39,063 nucleotides of DNA, taken from NCBI GenBank assembly GCA_024642465.1, contig JAHEBA010000022.1, positions 1 through 39,063 on the forward strand. The letters run 5' to 3'. The DNA comes from Alphaproteobacteria bacterium (lineage in GTDB: Bacteria > Pseudomonadota > Alphaproteobacteria > Rhizobiales > Aestuariivirgaceae). The stretch's first letter is position 1. Each line of letters starts with the position of its first letter. Of the stretch, positions 37,727-39,063 are shown piece by piece. The position numbers and the translations under genes are program-made. Below the pieces are notes generated by a model that saw nothing but the letters and a program-made list of their open reading frames with translations, had not been told where the DNA came from and did no database searches.

Positions 37727-38686
37727 ATGATTCTGGACCCGATTCGGACAGCGTTGCTGGCGGTCATGCTCGTTTCTTCGCCGGTGGCGGGCAAGGCCCA
37801 GCAGCCGGGCGGTCTTGCAACCGCACGCGCATCGGTGGTTTCGGTACTGCCGGTGTGGCCGGGTCAGGCGCCCAACGCGGACGAGCCGGAAGGCTCTGGC
37901 GTGGTGGTCGGTGACGGCCGCCGCATGGTCACCGCCGATCACGTGCTCGGTCCGGGCCGGTTGCCTGAGCGCGTATTCGTGCGTGACAGCGATGGCGTGA
38001 TCTACAAGGCAAGTGTGCTGCATCGCGACAAGGTGGCCGACGTGGCCGTACTGGAACTCGATGCCGGACTGCAGCCGGCAGAGCGCCGGTCCGAAGCAGT
38101 CATGGTTGGCCAGGAGGTGTGCGCCATTGGCAATGCGTTTGGTCTGGACCTGTCGGTGACCTGTGGCCACGTCTCGGCGATCCATCGCACCGGGGTAGGT
38201 TTCAATGCGGTGGAGGATTTCATCCAGACGGACGCTGCAGTTAACCCCGGCATGTCCGGCGGTGCGCTGGTCGACAGTGAAGGCAGGCTCGTCGGCATGT
38301 TGTCGGCAATCTTCACCAAGCAGGCGGACGCCAATATCGGCGTGAACTTCGCGCTTCACATGGAGCTTGTCGATGCGGTTATGGATGCAGCTCCAACGGG
38401 GCGCCAGTTGCTGCCGTTCAAGACCGGCGTCCTGGCGAGGCCCGTGCCGCCCAAGGGGGAAACCGGGCGTGAAGGGCTGCTGGTCGCCAACATCGCTCCC
38501 GCAAGCGCAGCGGATGCGGCCGGCCTCAAGCCGGGCGATCTGATCTACTTTGCAGGTGGGAGACGGGTGCGCAAGATGGCCGACTGGGTTTCAGTGATGG
38601 CCCAGACGCGGCCTGGCGCCACTGTCGACGTAACCGTTGAGCGCAGTGGCAAGCCGATCAGTGTGATGCTTACGCACCAGCAGTGA
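37727..38686 (+). CDS. Periplasmic trypsin-like serine protease with C-terminal PDZ domain
   Basis: A 319-residue DegP/HtrA-like protein. A Sec signal (IRTALLAVMLVSSPVAGKA, cleaved before QQ) leads into a trypsin domain with a complete triad: H72 (VTADHVL), D105 (VADVAVLELD) and S177 (NPGMSGGALVDSEG). One PDZ domain follows (about 235-318, with APASAADAAGLKPGDLIYFAGG). Only one PDZ is present, as in DegS-type proteases, but with a cleavable-looking signal. GTG 37709 is an alternative start that would overlap the Nudix stop. The two genes are probably co-transcribed. Confidence 0.92.
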   Translation: MILDPIRTALLAVMLVSSPVAGKAQQPGGLATARASVVSVLPVWPGQAPNADEPEGSGVVVGDGRRMVTADHVLGPGRLPERVFVRDSDGVIYKASVLHRDKVADVAVLELDAGLQPAERRSEAVMVGQEVCAIGNAFGLDLSVTCGHVSAIHRTGVGFNAVEDFIQTDAAVNPGMSGGALVDSEGRLVGMLSAIFTKQADANIGVNFALHMELVDAVMDAAPTGRQLLPFKTGVLARPVPPKGETGREGLLVANIAPASAADAAGLKPGDLIYFAGGRRVRKMADWVSVMAQTRPGATVDVTVERSGKPISVMLTHQQ

Positions 38687-38700
38687 AGTGTCCGCGCCGG

Positions 38701-39063
38701 TCAGGCAGCGCCCATGGCCATTGTGGAAGGTAGCTCGAAGCGCCAGCCGATGGCGTTGCCCCACTCGATGAACTGGTCGATCGGCAACGGACGCGACATC
38801 AGATAGCCCTGGGCGAGCGACGCACTGCAGGCGCGCATCATTTGCCACAGCTTTTCGTCCTCGACGCCCTCGGCCACCGACGGCATCGACAGTTCGCGCG
38901 CAAGCCGGATGGCGGTTTCGACGCCAGCCATCGAGAAGCTGTCTTCGCCAGCCTTGCGGACGAATGACTGGTCGATCTTGAGTTTGGAGAACGGCATGCG
39001 GGTAAGCCGGTCGAGGTTCGAGTAGCCGGTGCCGTAGTCATTGACGGCCACGCCGAAGCCCTT
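38701..39063 (-). CDS. EAL-domain protein, C-terminal part (cut by the window edge)
   Basis: The last 120 residues of an EAL (cyclic-di-GMP phosphodiesterase-type) domain; the frame runs off the right end, so the N-terminus and any GGDEF or sensor domains are not visible. Present motifs: NDYGTGYSNL where DDFGTGYSSL is canonical, LKIDQSFV with the conserved lysine and aspartate, VAEGVE with its glutamate, and QGYLMSRPLP with its glutamine. The first aspartate of the DDFGTG pair, a metal ligand in active enzymes, is Asn. Convergent with the protease gene, 14 bases away. Confidence 0.88.
   Translation of the reverse strand, partial: KGFGVAVNDYGTGYSNLDRLTRMPFSKLKIDQSFVRKAGEDSFSMAGVETAIRLARELSMPSVAEGVEDEKLWQMMRACSASLAQGYLMSRPLPIDQFIEWGNAIGWRFELPSTMAMGAA

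Overview
The window reads as a stretch of GC-rich core chromosome from an alphaproteobacterium, most likely an order Hyphomicrobiales (Rhizobiales) relative. The grounds are family content (a DUF4167 protein, a GAF-containing PtsP, an NDUFAF5-like methyltransferase) and gene neighbourhoods that I know from that group: secA / peptidyl-prolyl isomerase / argJ / mutT, and lysC / ptsP / prfA / prmC / DUF4167 / clpB. I cannot name a genus. I see no rRNA, tRNA, CRISPR array, prophage or insertion sequence.

Layout. 110-3159: a J-domain protein (-) divergent from bolA and a flavin/Fe-S oxidoreductase (+). 3154-6193: a minus-strand operon aroK-aroB-CorC/HlyC-type membrane protein, joined by two ATGA overlaps. 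6359-10212: a tiny membrane protein, xerD, accA and two tandem YafK-type L,D-transpeptidase paralogues (+). 10233-13825 (-): a CcdAB-like toxin-antitoxin pair with a shortened antitoxin and a palindrome over its start codon, an SLC13/RCK permease, and a third, YkuD-type L,D-transpeptidase interrupted by an in-frame amber codon. 13978-16656: secA (-) with a clear terminator. 17159-20307: PPIase, argJ, mutT and a 47-codon membrane ORF behind a strongly foldable leader (+). 20318-24888: NDUFAF5-like methyltransferase (-), then comF, grxC, a nitrilase-family hydrolase, DUF1178 and a single-domain EamA protein (+), then ubiG (-). 25086-33304: lysC, ptsP, a RodZ-like HTH membrane protein, prfA, prmC, DUF4167 (+). 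33338-39063: MOSC protein (-), clpB behind a heat-shock-type promoter, a CoA-pyrophosphatase-type Nudix protein and a trypsin/PDZ protease (+), and the end of an EAL-domain gene (-) cut by the window edge.

Functional themes: cell-envelope building (three L,D-transpeptidases, RodZ-like protein, SecA, PPIase), shikimate/aspartate/arginine amino-acid pathways, translation termination (RF1 plus its methylase), and protein and nucleotide quality control (ClpB, two Nudix enzymes, DegP-like protease). Most of it is ordinary. The parts that deserve a second look are the 10.2-13.8 kb segment (remodelled CcdAB, 13-bp perfect hairpin, amber-split transpeptidase), the structured leader at 20079-20163, the missing Fe-S cysteine in the oxidoreductase, the substituted metal-site residue in the EAL domain, and a terminator encoded inside a convergent gene at 33333-33367. 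Bases 1-109 show no gene.
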